A DNA stretch of 64,000 nucleotides from Bacillus glycinifermentans (GCF_001042475.2 NZ_LECW02000021.1:156267-220266); one strand, 5' to 3'. Shown: positions 26,461 through 36,120, numbered from the stretch's first letter. Notes: generated from the letters alone by a model not told the origin. Numbers and translations: made by a program.

Positions 26461-27777
26461 TCATGCTTTTGGTTTTACGGTTTGATGGATGACAAGACCG
26501 GTTAAAGCAAGCAAAATCAAGGAGCCGAAAGCCATTCTGCTCGCAATGTTTCCAAGGTCTTTAAACAGCAGGGTAATCGAACCGTACAGAAGCGGTCCAA
26601 AAATGGAGGAAATTTTCCCCGAGAAAGCAAACAGCCCGAAAAACTCGCCCCGTTTGTGCTCCGGCGTCAGTTCAATAATCAATGTTCTCGAAGCGACCCA
26701 AGTCCCTCCGAGCGCGATGCCAAACAGGCTGCCCGCGACCCAAAACAGTGCTTGAGATGCCGTAAACACACCGATGCTTAAAGAGATGATCAAAATGACG
26801 GTGATGAGGCTGACCGCTCTTTTCGCCCCCATCCACTTCGTCACATAGCCCCACAGGAATGAACCGACAATGCTTGCCACGGTTGATACGAGATAGAGCA
26901 GGATAAACTGCCCTGTCGAAAAACCGATGACCGACTTTGAGTATACCCCCATCATCGCGACCACCGTAGAAAGGGTGTCATTGAGAAAAAAGTAAGCGAT
27001 CATAAACAGAAAAACCGGACGGTACAATCGAATGTCCTTAAACGTCTGCACGATTTCCCTGTAGCCGCTGAAAAACGGCTTTTTCTCCATCGGTTCCGGC
27101 CTTCTGCGCTCCTTTGTAAATAAAAGATACGGAAAAGAAAAGATCAAAAACAACAAAGCGGACGGAATAAACGCTCGATAAAAATCGTGGTTGCCGACCA
27201 TGAGATAGACCGTTAAACCGGCCAATGTGCCAATATAGCCTACGGCAGTTCCAAACCCGGAGATAAGCGGGATTTCTTCCTTAGTTCCCAAATCAGCCAA
27301 AATCGTGTCATAGAACACCAGGCTGGAATGATAAAAGAACTTCGCCGTTACAAACATGACGACAACGAGCATCAAAGATAACGGCAAACCGTAAAACGAT
27401 TGCCCGAAAGAACTGCCTGCAAACACCCCCATGAAGACGGTGCAGGCGACAGAAATCGCCGTGAACAGCGCAATATACCGCTTCTTCCTGCCCGTGCGGT
27501 CGATGAGCACCCCGAACAGCGGCGTAAAAATGACCAGCAAAAAGCTTGCGGCGGCGTTTGAGTATGAAATAAACGTGCTGGCGACCTGATTCATGCTCGC
27601 GTTTTCGCCGACCGCCTCCTGCAGCCAAAAAGGGAAAAAGATCGTGACGATATTTGATGAAAAAATCGTGTTCGCAAAGTCGTATAAAGCCCAGGAAATA
27701 ATCGGAAGCGTAAAAAACAGCTTTAACCCTTTACCTGGCGTCCGTTTGACTGCTTGTTCTTGTTCCGGCTGAATCAT
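26461..27777 (-). CDS. UMF1-family MFS permease (YxiO/Atg22-like)
   Basis: Twelve-helix permease of 438 residues resembling B. subtilis YxiO; features are SWALYDFANTIFSSNIV in helix 1, FGVLIDRTGRKKRY after helix 2, LISGFGTAVGYIG mid-protein and PEHKRGEFFGLFAFSGKISSIFGP late. Substrate unknown; the family is named for Atg22, an amino-acid effluxer of yeast vacuoles. B. subtilis has no such gene between cheV and patA, so this is a local insertion or relocation. It shares strand with the RDD gene upstream (gap 86 bases). Confidence 0.8.
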   Translation of the reverse strand: MIQPEQEQAVKRTPGKGLKLFFTLPIISWALYDFANTIFSSNIVTIFFPFWLQEAVGENASMNQVASTFISYSNAAASFLLVIFTPLFGVLIDRTGRKKRYIALFTAISVACTVFMGVFAGSSFGQSFYGLPLSLMLVVVMFVTAKFFYHSSLVFYDTILADLGTKEEIPLISGFGTAVGYIGTLAGLTVYLMVGNHDFYRAFIPSALLFLIFSFPYLLFTKERRRPEPMEKKPFFSGYREIVQTFKDIRLYRPVFLFMIAYFFLNDTLSTVVAMMGVYSKSVIGFSTGQFILLYLVSTVASIVGSFLWGYVTKWMGAKRAVSLITVILIISLSIGVFTASQALFWVAGSLFGIALGGTWVASRTLIIELTPEHKRGEFFGLFAFSGKISSIFGPLLYGSITLLFKDLGNIASRMAFGSLILLALTGLVIHQTVKPKA

Positions 27778-27863
27778 AATATAGATTCCCCCTATTTTTA
27801 ATCTTTACGGCATAACAGCACGCATTCAGTCCGAAAGCGTGCTGTCTTTTATCCGTTATTTTT

Positions 27864-28376
27864 TTAAGACGATTGTTCCGGCCAGCAATCGTGAAGCGCT
27901 TGTTTCCTCTCCGTGAAAAACGCTAAAATATAACCGACCATCAAAATCGGGGATAAAAAGCTTCTTGCCATAAAACGTCCGGCAGCTTGGCCAAACGAGA
28001 TTCTCCCCCCTTCTGCGTCGGCTACGAGAATCCCCATAATTTTCTTGCCGAGCGTAGCCTGCCATTTCGAAGATTCCATCAGCGTGTAATAAAGAAAATA
28101 AACGAGCAACGCAAAAGCGCCGATGATCGCCGTTATTTTAAGAAGCGAGAAGAAAACGGCGAAAATTTCAGGTTCTGTTACATAATTATTATCTTTTTCC
28201 AACATGGTCATAAAATCGGCATCTCCCATCAGCATCAGCGATGCAAAAACAGTAGAAATCAGATACATTGGGACACCAAGAATGATTCCGTCAATGAGAG
28301 AAGCCAAAAAGCGAGAACCGATCCCGGCATATTCGCCCCCAGCAGAAGGAGCGGCTTCATGTTTGCTTAATTCCAA
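27864..28376 (-). CDS. RDD-family membrane protein
   Basis: 170-residue protein with the RDD domain: R and D in GSRFLASLIDGIILG, then two further hydrophobic segments (~residues 70-100 and ~130-155) and GRFMARSF. The start is a TTG at 28376, 7 bases after AGGAGG; the ATG at 28418 lies upstream of that site. RDD proteins are small transport-related or cation-tolerance membrane proteins of mostly unknown role. Not part of this locus in B. subtilis. Confidence 0.78.
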   Translation of the reverse strand: MELSKHEAAPSAGGEYAGIGSRFLASLIDGIILGVPMYLISTVFASLMLMGDADFMTMLEKDNNYVTEPEIFAVFFSLLKITAIIGAFALLVYFLYYTLMESSKWQATLGKKIMGILVADAEGGRISFGQAAGRFMARSFLSPILMVGYILAFFTERKQALHDCWPEQSS

Positions 28377-28478
28377 TACATTTCCTCCTAACATCTGACT
28401 TCTATATACTACTAACATTTGCCGATTTTGATCAATATATCGAGCGGTTTTTTAAGCTGAAATTAATGTATTTCATCA

Positions 28479-28506
28479 TTGACTTTCAGGCGCAACGTGT
28501 TACAAT
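28479..28506 (+). promoter_or_regulatory. sigma-A promoter of the small acidic gene
   Basis: TTGACT (28479-28484), 16-base spacer, TACAAT (28501-28506) with an extended TGT; an in-frame TTG at 28479 is therefore promoter, not start codon. Confidence 0.7.
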
Positions 28507-28538
28507 GGTCAAGGATTTTTACAGGAAAGGTGTTAATG

Positions 28539-28694
28539 ATGGGAACAATTGTGATAATCAAAGATCACGAACTAACCGTTTTAGAGGACGCAAGCAAAGC
28601 CATGTATTCGGAAATGAAAAAGGATGCTGCAGAACGCGAAGATGAAATCTATATTTCCTGGAAAGAAGATCTTGATCCAGACTATGGTTATTGA
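28539..28694 (+). CDS. small acidic protein, unknown family
   Basis: 51 residues beginning MGTIVIIKDHELTVLEDASK and ending in the very acidic WKEDLDPDYGY. It has its own sigma-A promoter, an AGGAAAGGTG ribosome site and its own terminator, which strongly supports a real gene although the family is not recognised. ATG 28536 is an alternative one codon earlier. Confidence 0.65.
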   Translation: MGTIVIIKDHELTVLEDASKAMYSEMKKDAAEREDEIYISWKEDLDPDYGY

Positions 28695-28699
28695 TCTGT

Positions 28700-28729
28700 A
28701 AGACAATCTCCCTGATTGTCTTATTTTTC
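28700..28729 (+). terminator. terminator of the small acidic gene
   Basis: AAGACAATC (28700-28708) pairs with GATTGTCTT (28714-28722), then ATTTTTCTTT. Confidence 0.8.
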
Positions 28730-28854
28730 TTTAATGCGATGCCGGCCTGCATATATCCGCTTTCGTCTACATAAAATTGATTGATTAAAAGATGACAATT
28801 TAACTGATGATGGTAAAATAAGATCAACCACAACATTTTTTAAGGTGATGAAAA

Positions 28855-30024
28855 ATGGAACATTTGCTTAATCCAAATGTAAAAGACATTGAAATTTCGG
28901 GAATCCGCAAATTCTCAAACCTTGTATCCCGGCATGAAAACGTCATTTCTTTAACAATCGGCCAGCCCGACTTTTTCACGCCCCACCATGTCAAACAGGC
29001 CGCAAAAAAAGCGATAGATGAAAACCATACATCTTACACGCACAATGCGGGCTATCCGGAGCTGAGACAAGCTGTCCAATTGTATATGAAAAAAAAGTCT
29101 GATGTTAACTATGAAGCCGAAACCGAAATCATCGTCACAACGGGGGCCAGCCAGGCCATTGACGCTGCGTTTCGCACGATGCTGTCTCCGGGTGACGAAG
29201 TGATCCTGCCGGGACCGGTTTATCCCGGATATGAGCCGATTATCAGGCTGTGCGGCGCCGTCCCTGTGATCGTCGATACGACGTCTTACGGGTTTAAGCT
29301 GACAGCGAAGCTCATCGAGGAAGCGCTGACCCCGAAAACAAAATGCGTCGTTCTCCCTTATCCGTCAAACCCGACGGGAATGACGCTTTCCGAGGAGGAG
29401 CTGAAGGAAATCGCTTCACTCCTGAAAGGGCGGAATGTATTTGTCCTTTCAGACGAAATTTACAGCGAGCTTACATTTGACAGGCCGCACCATTCGATTG
29501 CATCCATGCTCCGGGATCAGACGATCGTCATCGGCGGACTTTCCAAATCCCACAGCATGACCGGCTGGAGAATCGGATTTCTGTTCGCGCCTAAAGAAAT
29601 CGCCAAACATATTTTAAAAGTTCACCAGTACAACGTGTCATGCGCTTCTTCGATTTCGCAAAAAGCGGCTTTGGAAGCCGTCACAAACGGATTCGACGAT
29701 TCGCTGATCATGAGGGAACAATATAAAAAACGGCTTGATTACGTGTACGACAGGCTGGTGACGATGGGGCTCGATGTCGTGAAGCCGTCTGGCGCATTTT
29801 ACATTTTCCCGTCGATCAAATCGTTTGGAATGTCTTCCTTTGACTTCTGTACGTCGCTTCTTGAGGAAGAGGGGCTTGCGATTGTGCCGGGCAGCTCATT
29901 CTCGGAATATGGGGAAGGCTATGTGAGGATCTCTTACGCATATGCACCGGATACGCTGCGGGAGGGGTTGGACCGTCTGGAGACATTTATTTTCAAGAAG
30001 CGCCAATCGCTTCAGACTACATAA
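28855..30024 (+). CDS. patA: PatA, PLP-dependent aminotransferase (N-acetyl-LL-DAP)
   Basis: Fold-type I aminotransferase of 389 residues, assigned in B. subtilis to N-acetyl-LL-diaminopimelate formation between DapH and YkuR. Motifs: TTGASQAID (phosphate pocket, ~residue 98), YPSNPTGM (~170), LSDEIYSEL (~200) and the PLP lysine in GLSKSHSMTGWRIGF (~232). Placed between the small acidic gene and kinA; a terminator follows directly. Confidence 0.9.
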   Translation: MEHLLNPNVKDIEISGIRKFSNLVSRHENVISLTIGQPDFFTPHHVKQAAKKAIDENHTSYTHNAGYPELRQAVQLYMKKKSDVNYEAETEIIVTTGASQAIDAAFRTMLSPGDEVILPGPVYPGYEPIIRLCGAVPVIVDTTSYGFKLTAKLIEEALTPKTKCVVLPYPSNPTGMTLSEEELKEIASLLKGRNVFVLSDEIYSELTFDRPHHSIASMLRDQTIVIGGLSKSHSMTGWRIGFLFAPKEIAKHILKVHQYNVSCASSISQKAALEAVTNGFDDSLIMREQYKKRLDYVYDRLVTMGLDVVKPSGAFYIFPSIKSFGMSSFDFCTSLLEEEGLAIVPGSSFSEYGEGYVRISYAYAPDTLREGLDRLETFIFKKRQSLQTT

Positions 30025-30052
30025 ACAACGGCTTTTACGCCGTTGTTTTTTT
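30025..30052. terminator. terminator between patA and kinA
   Basis: ACAACGGC (30025-30032) pairs with GCCGTTGT (30039-30046), then TTTTTT; overlaps the region where the two convergent genes end. Confidence 0.85.
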
Positions 30053-31862
30053 ATTTTGGAAAAGAAATGACGAAAGTCGTGCCTTTTTCAACCTTGCTTT
30101 TGACTTCGATCGTTCCGTTATGGTTTTCGATAATATTAAAGGTTACCATAAGTCCGAGGCCGGTTCCTTTTTCTTTTGTCGTCAGAAACGGCTCTCCGAT
30201 TCGTTTGAGGACATGCTCCGGTATCCCTTCGCCTTCATCTTGAACCGTTACGGTAACGGACTCATCGGTTTCGTTGACGCCCAAATGGACGGTTCCGCCG
30301 TCTGGCATCGATTCGACAGCGTTTTTAATCAAGTTGATAAAGACTTGCTTCAGCTGATTTTGATCGCCTTTTATAAACACTTTTTCAACCGAGAGATTCG
30401 TATTGATCAAAATGCCGTTTAAGTTTGCCTGCGTTTCCAGAAGAGCCGTCACTTCGCGGATCAGCCTGACGAGGTCAAGCTTTTCTTTCAGGGCGTTTTG
30501 CTGCGGCTTGGCCAGCATGAGAAGCTCGCTTAATATCAGTTCGATTCTGCTCAATTCGGAAAATATAATATCAAAATAGTGCTCGTTTTCTTCCATCGTC
30601 GGCTTCATCAGCTGTAAAAATCCTTTAATGGCGGTAAGCGGATTGCGGATCTCGTGGGCGATTCCGGCTGCAAGCTGACCGGCAATCGACAATTTTTCCG
30701 AGCGCAGCATCAGCTCTTCGGTCTGTTTTCGTTCAGAAATGTCCCTTAAAATGATCTGAACGGCCGTTTCGCCGAAAAACGTCGTCGGAATGCAGACCAT
30801 TTCGGTGTAAATGAGCCGTTTTTCAAACGTATACCAGGTCTGTTTGATGATTTCCGATTCAGATTTGCGGTCCGTGATCCGATTGAGCCTCGTTTTCACG
30901 TTTTCATGATCACAAGGATGAAGCTGTTCATATATATCCCTGCCGATTAAATCTTCATACGTTTTCGCTTCAAACAGCCTGATCCCGGATTCGTTCATAA
31001 ATACCCATTTTCCTTTGTGGATCACGGCAATCGTGTCAATCGAGTTTTGGATCAGGAGCTGGTAGCGTTCCCTGCTTTTTTGCAAAATCGGTTGAAATTT
31101 TTTTCTTGACGAAATATCAATGAGCAGAAGAAGCTCCGCTTTTTGATTTTGAAAAACGGTCGGAGCCGCTTTCACTTCAAGGTGAACTTGCGTGCCGTCG
31201 AGCCTTTTCCACGTTTGCTCGATCATGCCGACATCAAGCCCTTTTTGCATTCTTTTAATTCGGTTTTTGACGATTTCGTGGTACTCTTTTTCGATAAAAT
31301 CGTAGGAATACTTTCCGATAATTTGCCGTTTGTGCTCTGCCCCGAGCAGGCTGACCATGGCGTCATTGACATAGACGATTTTTCCTTGAACGCTGATGCA
31401 CAAAGGACTGGGCAAGCCTTCCACCATCGCTTCAAATTCCTCTTTCTCCGGAGCTCCGGCGGTTTCCCCAAGCTCGGCTTCCTCATGTAAAGAGCTGTTC
31501 TTCTTAGAGGGACGGTCTTCAAACACTTTCATTTTGAGAACAATTTCCCGTTCTTTTTCTCCGACATGGGTCGTCACAAAATCGATCGATGCTTCAATCC
31601 AGATCATCGTATAATCTTTTTTCACAAATCTGAAGGTGCACGGCAGCAAATGGTGTTCATTGTAAAAATAACTTTCTACCAGAAAAAGATCGTCTTCGTG
31701 TAAATAGTCCTTCAAATACGTACCGATCAATTCACTCTGCTTGTAGCTTAACAGCTCTTCGCAGTTTGCGGATATGTATATAAAACGGCCGTTTGCTGAA
31801 AGGACTGCCTGTAAATTCATATGAGGTTTATATTGTTCAAAACGTTTTGTTTTTTGTTCCAT
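30051..31862 (-). CDS. kinA: KinA, sporulation sensor histidine kinase
   Basis: Soluble histidine kinase that starts the Spo0F-Spo0B-Spo0A phosphorelay. 603 residues with three PAS domains (about 15-125, 140-255, 260-380), a dimerisation/phosphoacceptor helix with the histidine in AAGIAHEIRNPLTAIKGF near residue 405, and the ATPase boxes NLIKNAVESMPDGG, DEGEGIP and GTGLGL. The second ATG (31862) is preferred, 6 bases after AGGAGGG. A sigma-H promoter is visible upstream, as expected for kinA. Confidence 0.95.
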   Translation of the reverse strand: MEQKTKRFEQYKPHMNLQAVLSANGRFIYISANCEELLSYKQSELIGTYLKDYLHEDDLFLVESYFYNEHHLLPCTFRFVKKDYTMIWIEASIDFVTTHVGEKEREIVLKMKVFEDRPSKKNSSLHEEAELGETAGAPEKEEFEAMVEGLPSPLCISVQGKIVYVNDAMVSLLGAEHKRQIIGKYSYDFIEKEYHEIVKNRIKRMQKGLDVGMIEQTWKRLDGTQVHLEVKAAPTVFQNQKAELLLLIDISSRKKFQPILQKSRERYQLLIQNSIDTIAVIHKGKWVFMNESGIRLFEAKTYEDLIGRDIYEQLHPCDHENVKTRLNRITDRKSESEIIKQTWYTFEKRLIYTEMVCIPTTFFGETAVQIILRDISERKQTEELMLRSEKLSIAGQLAAGIAHEIRNPLTAIKGFLQLMKPTMEENEHYFDIIFSELSRIELILSELLMLAKPQQNALKEKLDLVRLIREVTALLETQANLNGILINTNLSVEKVFIKGDQNQLKQVFINLIKNAVESMPDGGTVHLGVNETDESVTVTVQDEGEGIPEHVLKRIGEPFLTTKEKGTGLGLMVTFNIIENHNGTIEVKSKVEKGTTFVISFPK

Positions 31863-31924
31863 CATATCCCTCCTTTATACCCTATTCATGACCAGCATTC
31901 ATTAAAACGATTTTGTTTAAAAGG

Positions 31925-31952
31925 ATTCGCTAAAATGCGAGAAATCTCCTTC
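31925..31952 (-). promoter_or_regulatory. sigma-H promoter of kinA
   Basis: Minus-strand GAAGGAGAT (31944-31952), 12-base spacer, AGCGAAT (31925-31931); fits RNAGGAWWW-N12-RNNGAAT with one mismatch. Confidence 0.7.
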
Positions 31953-31983
31953 AAAACTTCTAGCATTCGTCAAATTTTGATAA

Positions 31984-32020
31984 CAAAAAAAGAACACGGA
32001 ATTGACCCGTGTTCTTTTTT
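31984..32020 (-). terminator. terminator of pbpH
   Basis: AAAAAGAACACGG pairs with CCGTGTTCTTTTT around a 7-base loop. Confidence 0.85.
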
Positions 32021-32022
32021 GT

Positions 32023-34131
32023 CTAATCTTTGCTGTATTTTTTTTGCAGATCGACATAAGCTTTGACGATTTTGGCGGCGATGTTTTTGTTCATCTTCGT
32101 TTTGTCGTCAACAGACGGAACGACTACACTGAAGGCAACCTGCGGATTTTCCGATGGGTAATAGCCCGCAAAGGTGATATTGTAAGTTGGTGTACCCCAC
32201 CAGTTTCGGTTTGTACCGTAGTAGTTCGTCTCTGCCGTTCCGGTTTTGCCTGATACGTCAAGCGAGCCGAATGCGCCGGCGGCAGTTCCCGTCTGGGTTA
32301 CTCTTTTAAATCCTTGCTTGACGATGGCGATGTCGCTTTGGGAATTGTTGATGCGATTAAGAACATTGGGAGAGCGCTCTTCAATGACAGGACCGAGTTT
32401 TTCGCTTTCAGGCTGGAGGATGCTTTTCACGACTCTCGGCTGCACCCTGTATCCGCCGTTGGCAATCGTTGAAACGTATTGGGCGAGCTGCAGAGGCGTG
32501 TATGTGTCAAACTGTCCGATCGCTTCATCAAGAAGGAGACCGCCGACTATTTTCGGATTCGTCTGCATCCCGGCCGACTCCTGCGGCAAGTCAATGCCCG
32601 TTTTCACGCCGAGCCCAAATTGATTGTAATAATACCTCATTTTCTTTAAGTCCTCCAGGTCTGCCGGAAGGGGGCCGCCTGGTGTATACGTAATTCCTGC
32701 CATCCTCATTGCGACATAAAACATATAAACGTTCGAACTTTTTTCCAGCGCTCTGACTTCATCAGCCCAGCCGATAGATGTGGTGTAGGAGCCTTTTTTA
32801 ACAGGACCTGCAAATTTCAGCTTTCCACTGTCATAATAACTCTGCCCGTGCGGCATACCGTCTTGATAACCGGCAAGCACTGTCGCGCCTTTGACCGCCG
32901 ACCCCATTTCATACTGTGTCGTAAAAGTGCCGATCGCATAATCGGTTATTTTGCCGTCGATGATCCGCTTTCCGGCCATTGACAGAATGTCTCCGTTGTT
33001 CGGATCCATCATGACGACGAACGCCCTGTCCAGCATGTAGTTTGAGCCGCGGAATTTATTAAGCTCCTCTTCGATAGCCTCTTCGACTTTCTTTTGGAGC
33101 TCTATATCGAACGTCAGCTGCAGATCGTAGCCGCGTCTTCCTTCATCGACCGTTTTCTGGCTGACGACCTCGCCTGAACGGTTTTCCGTATATTGCACCT
33201 TCGCTTTTTTCGGGTTTAAATATTCTTCATACTGATACTCGAGATAGCTTTTTCCGACCCTGTCATTCCGGGCGTAGCCTCTCGTCAGATAAAAGTCCTG
33301 CCTTTCCTTGAGCAGCCCCTGCTCAGGTGTCGTAACGCCTCCGAAAATCGAGTGCAGCGTCTTCTCGTAAGGATATTTCCGCGTCCAGTCCATAATGACG
33401 TCGACCCCGGGCAGCTCTTCAAGATGCTCGGAGACGCGCGATACCTCTTCATACGTTAAATCGCGGGCAGGCTGCTGTTTTGACGTTTTTTCGTCAAGCA
33501 GCTGGGCGTCCCCCTTTGCCGCGGTTTTCGGATTCATCGATTTTACGATTTGCGGTTCATAGGCGTAGCCGCCGGAAAACCTTCTGAAAAACGCCGCCGT
33601 TTCGAGCTCCTGTTTATCTTTCTTAAGGGCTGCGATTTCTTCGGCTGGAACCCGGTCAACCTGAAGGGCGTATGTTTTGCTGGACTCCAGTTTTTTCTCA
33701 TCCTTGCTCAAAAGCGCCTCGGCTTTTTTCGGATGTGCGGCAAGCCAGTAGTCCTTCAAGTCTCTCTCTTTCAGAAATGACGTATCGATATCGATCAGCT
33801 TTGCAAGCTTTTTGGCCGTGCTGATTTTTTCTTTCGTTTTTGTATTCGATGTCACCGTGTACGTAATCGCCGGGACGCTTTGGTTGTCAACGACAACCCT
33901 GCCGTTTCTGTCGTACATTTTGCCCCGTGGAGCTGGATAAGACGCGATTTTGGCTTCGGTTTTTGAAGCCTGACGCTCATATTCCTCTCCGTTGACGATT
34001 TGTACGAGGCCGAGCTTCACGATCAGTGCGGCGAACAAAGTGAACACTGCAAAGAAATACAGATTAATCCGCCACATGCGTGAACGCCTGCTTTTTTTTA
34101 TTTGAGCCGGATCATGTCCAGTTTCAGTCAC
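32023..34131 (-). CDS. pbpH: PbpH, class B penicillin-binding transpeptidase
   Basis: Membrane-anchored transpeptidase acting in lateral wall synthesis and rod shape, partly redundant with PBP2A in B. subtilis. About 702 residues: one N-terminal membrane helix (LYFFAVFTLFAALIVKLGL, ~residue 25), dimerisation domain, then the transpeptidase with SAVK (nucleophile), SSN and SGKTGTAE motifs. A GTG at 34131 is preferred, behind AGGAG 10 bases upstream; the frame extends to a GTG at 34161 that lacks a ribosome site. Confidence 0.9.
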   Translation of the reverse strand: MTETGHDPAQIKKSRRSRMWRINLYFFAVFTLFAALIVKLGLVQIVNGEEYERQASKTEAKIASYPAPRGKMYDRNGRVVVDNQSVPAITYTVTSNTKTKEKISTAKKLAKLIDIDTSFLKERDLKDYWLAAHPKKAEALLSKDEKKLESSKTYALQVDRVPAEEIAALKKDKQELETAAFFRRFSGGYAYEPQIVKSMNPKTAAKGDAQLLDEKTSKQQPARDLTYEEVSRVSEHLEELPGVDVIMDWTRKYPYEKTLHSIFGGVTTPEQGLLKERQDFYLTRGYARNDRVGKSYLEYQYEEYLNPKKAKVQYTENRSGEVVSQKTVDEGRRGYDLQLTFDIELQKKVEEAIEEELNKFRGSNYMLDRAFVVMMDPNNGDILSMAGKRIIDGKITDYAIGTFTTQYEMGSAVKGATVLAGYQDGMPHGQSYYDSGKLKFAGPVKKGSYTTSIGWADEVRALEKSSNVYMFYVAMRMAGITYTPGGPLPADLEDLKKMRYYYNQFGLGVKTGIDLPQESAGMQTNPKIVGGLLLDEAIGQFDTYTPLQLAQYVSTIANGGYRVQPRVVKSILQPESEKLGPVIEERSPNVLNRINNSQSDIAIVKQGFKRVTQTGTAAGAFGSLDVSGKTGTAETNYYGTNRNWWGTPTYNITFAGYYPSENPQVAFSVVVPSVDDKTKMNKNIAAKIVKAYVDLQKKYSKD

Positions 34132-34475
34132 CCACAACTCTCTCCTCTCACGATATTCCACTTTTGCATTAAATAACTGAGTCTTATTGTAACACTTTTG
34201 TAATGGTTGTTACAATCTGTAGTTTTGAAAAAGGCTGTCAATCACTTTTTCTATTAAAATTTATCTAACATATTTAAAATTTGGTACGTTTATGACAAGA
34301 CGTGTAAAAATACAAATTGGTTGCACATTGTCAGAAAAGGATTTTCTCTTTTTTTATGACAAAGTTAACAACAACTGCACGTTAAAGGAAATTAATGGAT
34401 CAATCATTTCAAAAAACGCATGTTATGATGCTAGTGTACAAAACAAAACTACAACATTTAGGAGGATCATAGTTT
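34132..34475. promoter_or_regulatory. divergent promoter region of pbpH and ykwD
   Basis: No gene in this 344-base gap. For pbpH the minus strand has TTGTAA (34210-34215), 18-base spacer, TACAAT (34186-34191) with an extended TGT. For ykwD the plus strand has an extended -10 TGTTATGAT (34421-34429) without a clear -35, and AGGAGG near 34461. Confidence 0.5.
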
Positions 34476-35204
34476 ATGAAAAAAGCTTTTCTTCTATCAG
34501 CGGCTGCTGCTGCATCGATCTTCACGTTCAGCGGTCAGCATGCGGATGCTAAAGAGCAGCCTCAAGTTCAAGTGAAAACCATTCATTCTATAAATATTTC
34601 TGATTTGGCCGGCAAGCTGAATATTCAAAATCCGAACCAGCTGTCTAAAGCTGACCAGGAAAAAATTCAGTCTCTGCTTCGTTCTTATATGAATCAAGGA
34701 AATCAGCCGAAAGCATCTGCTCCGGCTCCAAAAGCGTCCAAGCCTGCTCAGAAACAGGAAGCTTCAAAACCTGCGGCTTCTAAAGAGCAGTCTTCTGAAA
34801 CAAAGCAAAACACGACAGCTTCTTCAGTAAGTGCATATGAAAAAGAAGTCGTTGACCTGACAAACGCCGAAAGAACAAAACGCGGCTTAAAACCTCTGAA
34901 ACTGGATGAGAAACTAAGCAGCGTCGCCCGCAAAAAATCTGAAGATATGAGAGATAAAAACTACTTTGATCACAACAGCCCGACTTACGGCTCTCCTTTT
35001 GACATGATGAAGAAATTCGGCATCACATACCGTACAGCGGGTGAAAACATCGCAAAAGGCCAAAGAACGCCAAAAGAAGTCGTAAAAGCCTGGATGAACA
35101 GTGAGGGACACAGAAAAAACATTCTGAACCCTGACTTTACAAATATCGGTGTCGGCTATGTGAGAGACGGAAACATCTGGACTCAGCAGTTTATCGGAAA
35201 ATAA
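34476..35204 (+). CDS. ykwD: YkwD, secreted CAP (SCP/PR-1) domain protein
   Basis: 242 residues: signal peptide (MKKAFLLSAAAAASIFTFSG, cleavage near AHADA-type site), a low-complexity Lys/Ala/Pro/Ser linker (residues ~70-115), then a CAP domain (about 120-242) with LTNAERTKRGLKPL, FDHNSPTYG, AGENIAKGQ and SEGHRKNILNP. Secreted or wall-associated; in B. subtilis the function is not settled. Its own terminator follows. Confidence 0.88.
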   Translation: MKKAFLLSAAAAASIFTFSGQHADAKEQPQVQVKTIHSINISDLAGKLNIQNPNQLSKADQEKIQSLLRSYMNQGNQPKASAPAPKASKPAQKQEASKPAASKEQSSETKQNTTASSVSAYEKEVVDLTNAERTKRGLKPLKLDEKLSSVARKKSEDMRDKNYFDHNSPTYGSPFDMMKKFGITYRTAGENIAKGQRTPKEVVKAWMNSEGHRKNILNPDFTNIGVGYVRDGNIWTQQFIGK

Positions 35205-35214
35205 GCCTGACCAA

Positions 35215-35244
35215 AAAACCACTTGCGATATGCAAGTGGTTTTT
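35215..35244. terminator. bidirectional terminator between ykwD and ykwC
   Basis: AACCACTTGC (35217-35226) pairs with GCAAGTGGTT (35232-35241), flanked by A- and T-runs. Confidence 0.85.
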
Positions 35245-35247
35245 CGT

Positions 35248-36120
35248 TTATTGATACTCTGTCCATAGCTTGTAGATGCTTTGTGTGCCGCTGTTTTCCT
35301 CGCCTTTTTCAGCGAGACGGTCATAAAGGGATTTCGCGAGCTCAAGGCCCGGCATTTTTTCTCCCATCAGCTCGGCTTCTTCAAGCGCGATTCCCATATC
35401 TTTAATAAAATGCTTGACATAAAAACCCGGTTCAAAGTCGCCTTTCAGCATCCTTGGCGCGAGGTTGGAAAGAGACCAGCTTCCTGCGGCTCCGGTGGTG
35501 ATGCTTTTTAGTACGTTTTCCGGGTCAAGACCCGATTTTTTGGCGTAGGCCATCGCTTCGGCGACGCCGATCATCCCTGCGGCAATCGCGATCTGATTGC
35601 ACATTTTCGTATGCTGGCCGCTGCCTGCTGGTCCTTGATATTGAATGTTTTCGCCCATGATCGAAAAAATCGGCAGGCAATCTTCAAAAGCCTTCCGTTC
35701 TCCGCCGACCATAATGGCGAGCGTGCCGTTCCGCGCGCCGATGTCTCCCCCTGATACCGGGGCGTCCAATGCGTAGAGTGACTTCTCCCTGGCAGCCGCT
35801 TCGATTTTTTTGGCGAGCGACGGCTTTGAGGTTGTCATGTCAATAAGATACGAACCCTTTTTGGCATTTTCAATAATACCCCCGCTTCCAAAGTACACTT
35901 CCTCGACATCCTGCGGATAACCGACCATTGTGATGATCACATCTGCCGCTTCCGCCAGTTCTTTAACGGAGGATTTCCACTCTGCTCCTTTTTCAAGAAG
36001 GTTATCGGCCTTCCGCTTTGTTCTCGTATAGACGACTACCGGATACCCTTCTGTTAAAATATGAGACGCCATGCTGTTTCCCATGACCCCCAGACCGACG
36101 AATCCGATCGTTTGTTTCAT
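35248..36120 (-). CDS. ykwC: YkwC, beta-hydroxyacid dehydrogenase
   Basis: NAD(P)-dependent dehydrogenase of the 3-hydroxyisobutyrate dehydrogenase family, 290 residues. Rossmann motif GFVGLGVMGNSMA at residues 5-17, substrate loop DAPVSGGDIGA near residue 118, catalytic lysine in GSGQHTKMCNQI near residue 172. Substrate not determined. It follows an SDR gene by 12 bases, so the two dehydrogenases are co-transcribed. Confidence 0.87.
   Translation of the reverse strand: MKQTIGFVGLGVMGNSMASHILTEGYPVVVYTRTKRKADNLLEKGAEWKSSVKELAEAADVIITMVGYPQDVEEVYFGSGGIIENAKKGSYLIDMTTSKPSLAKKIEAAAREKSLYALDAPVSGGDIGARNGTLAIMVGGERKAFEDCLPIFSIMGENIQYQGPAGSGQHTKMCNQIAIAAGMIGVAEAMAYAKKSGLDPENVLKSITTGAAGSWSLSNLAPRMLKGDFEPGFYVKHFIKDMGIALEEAELMGEKMPGLELAKSLYDRLAEKGEENSGTQSIYKLWTEYQ

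Noticed and set aside
28479..28538. N-terminal extension of the small acidic gene starting at the TTG at 28479
   Set aside because: That TTG is part of the -35 box TTGACT of the gene's own promoter.
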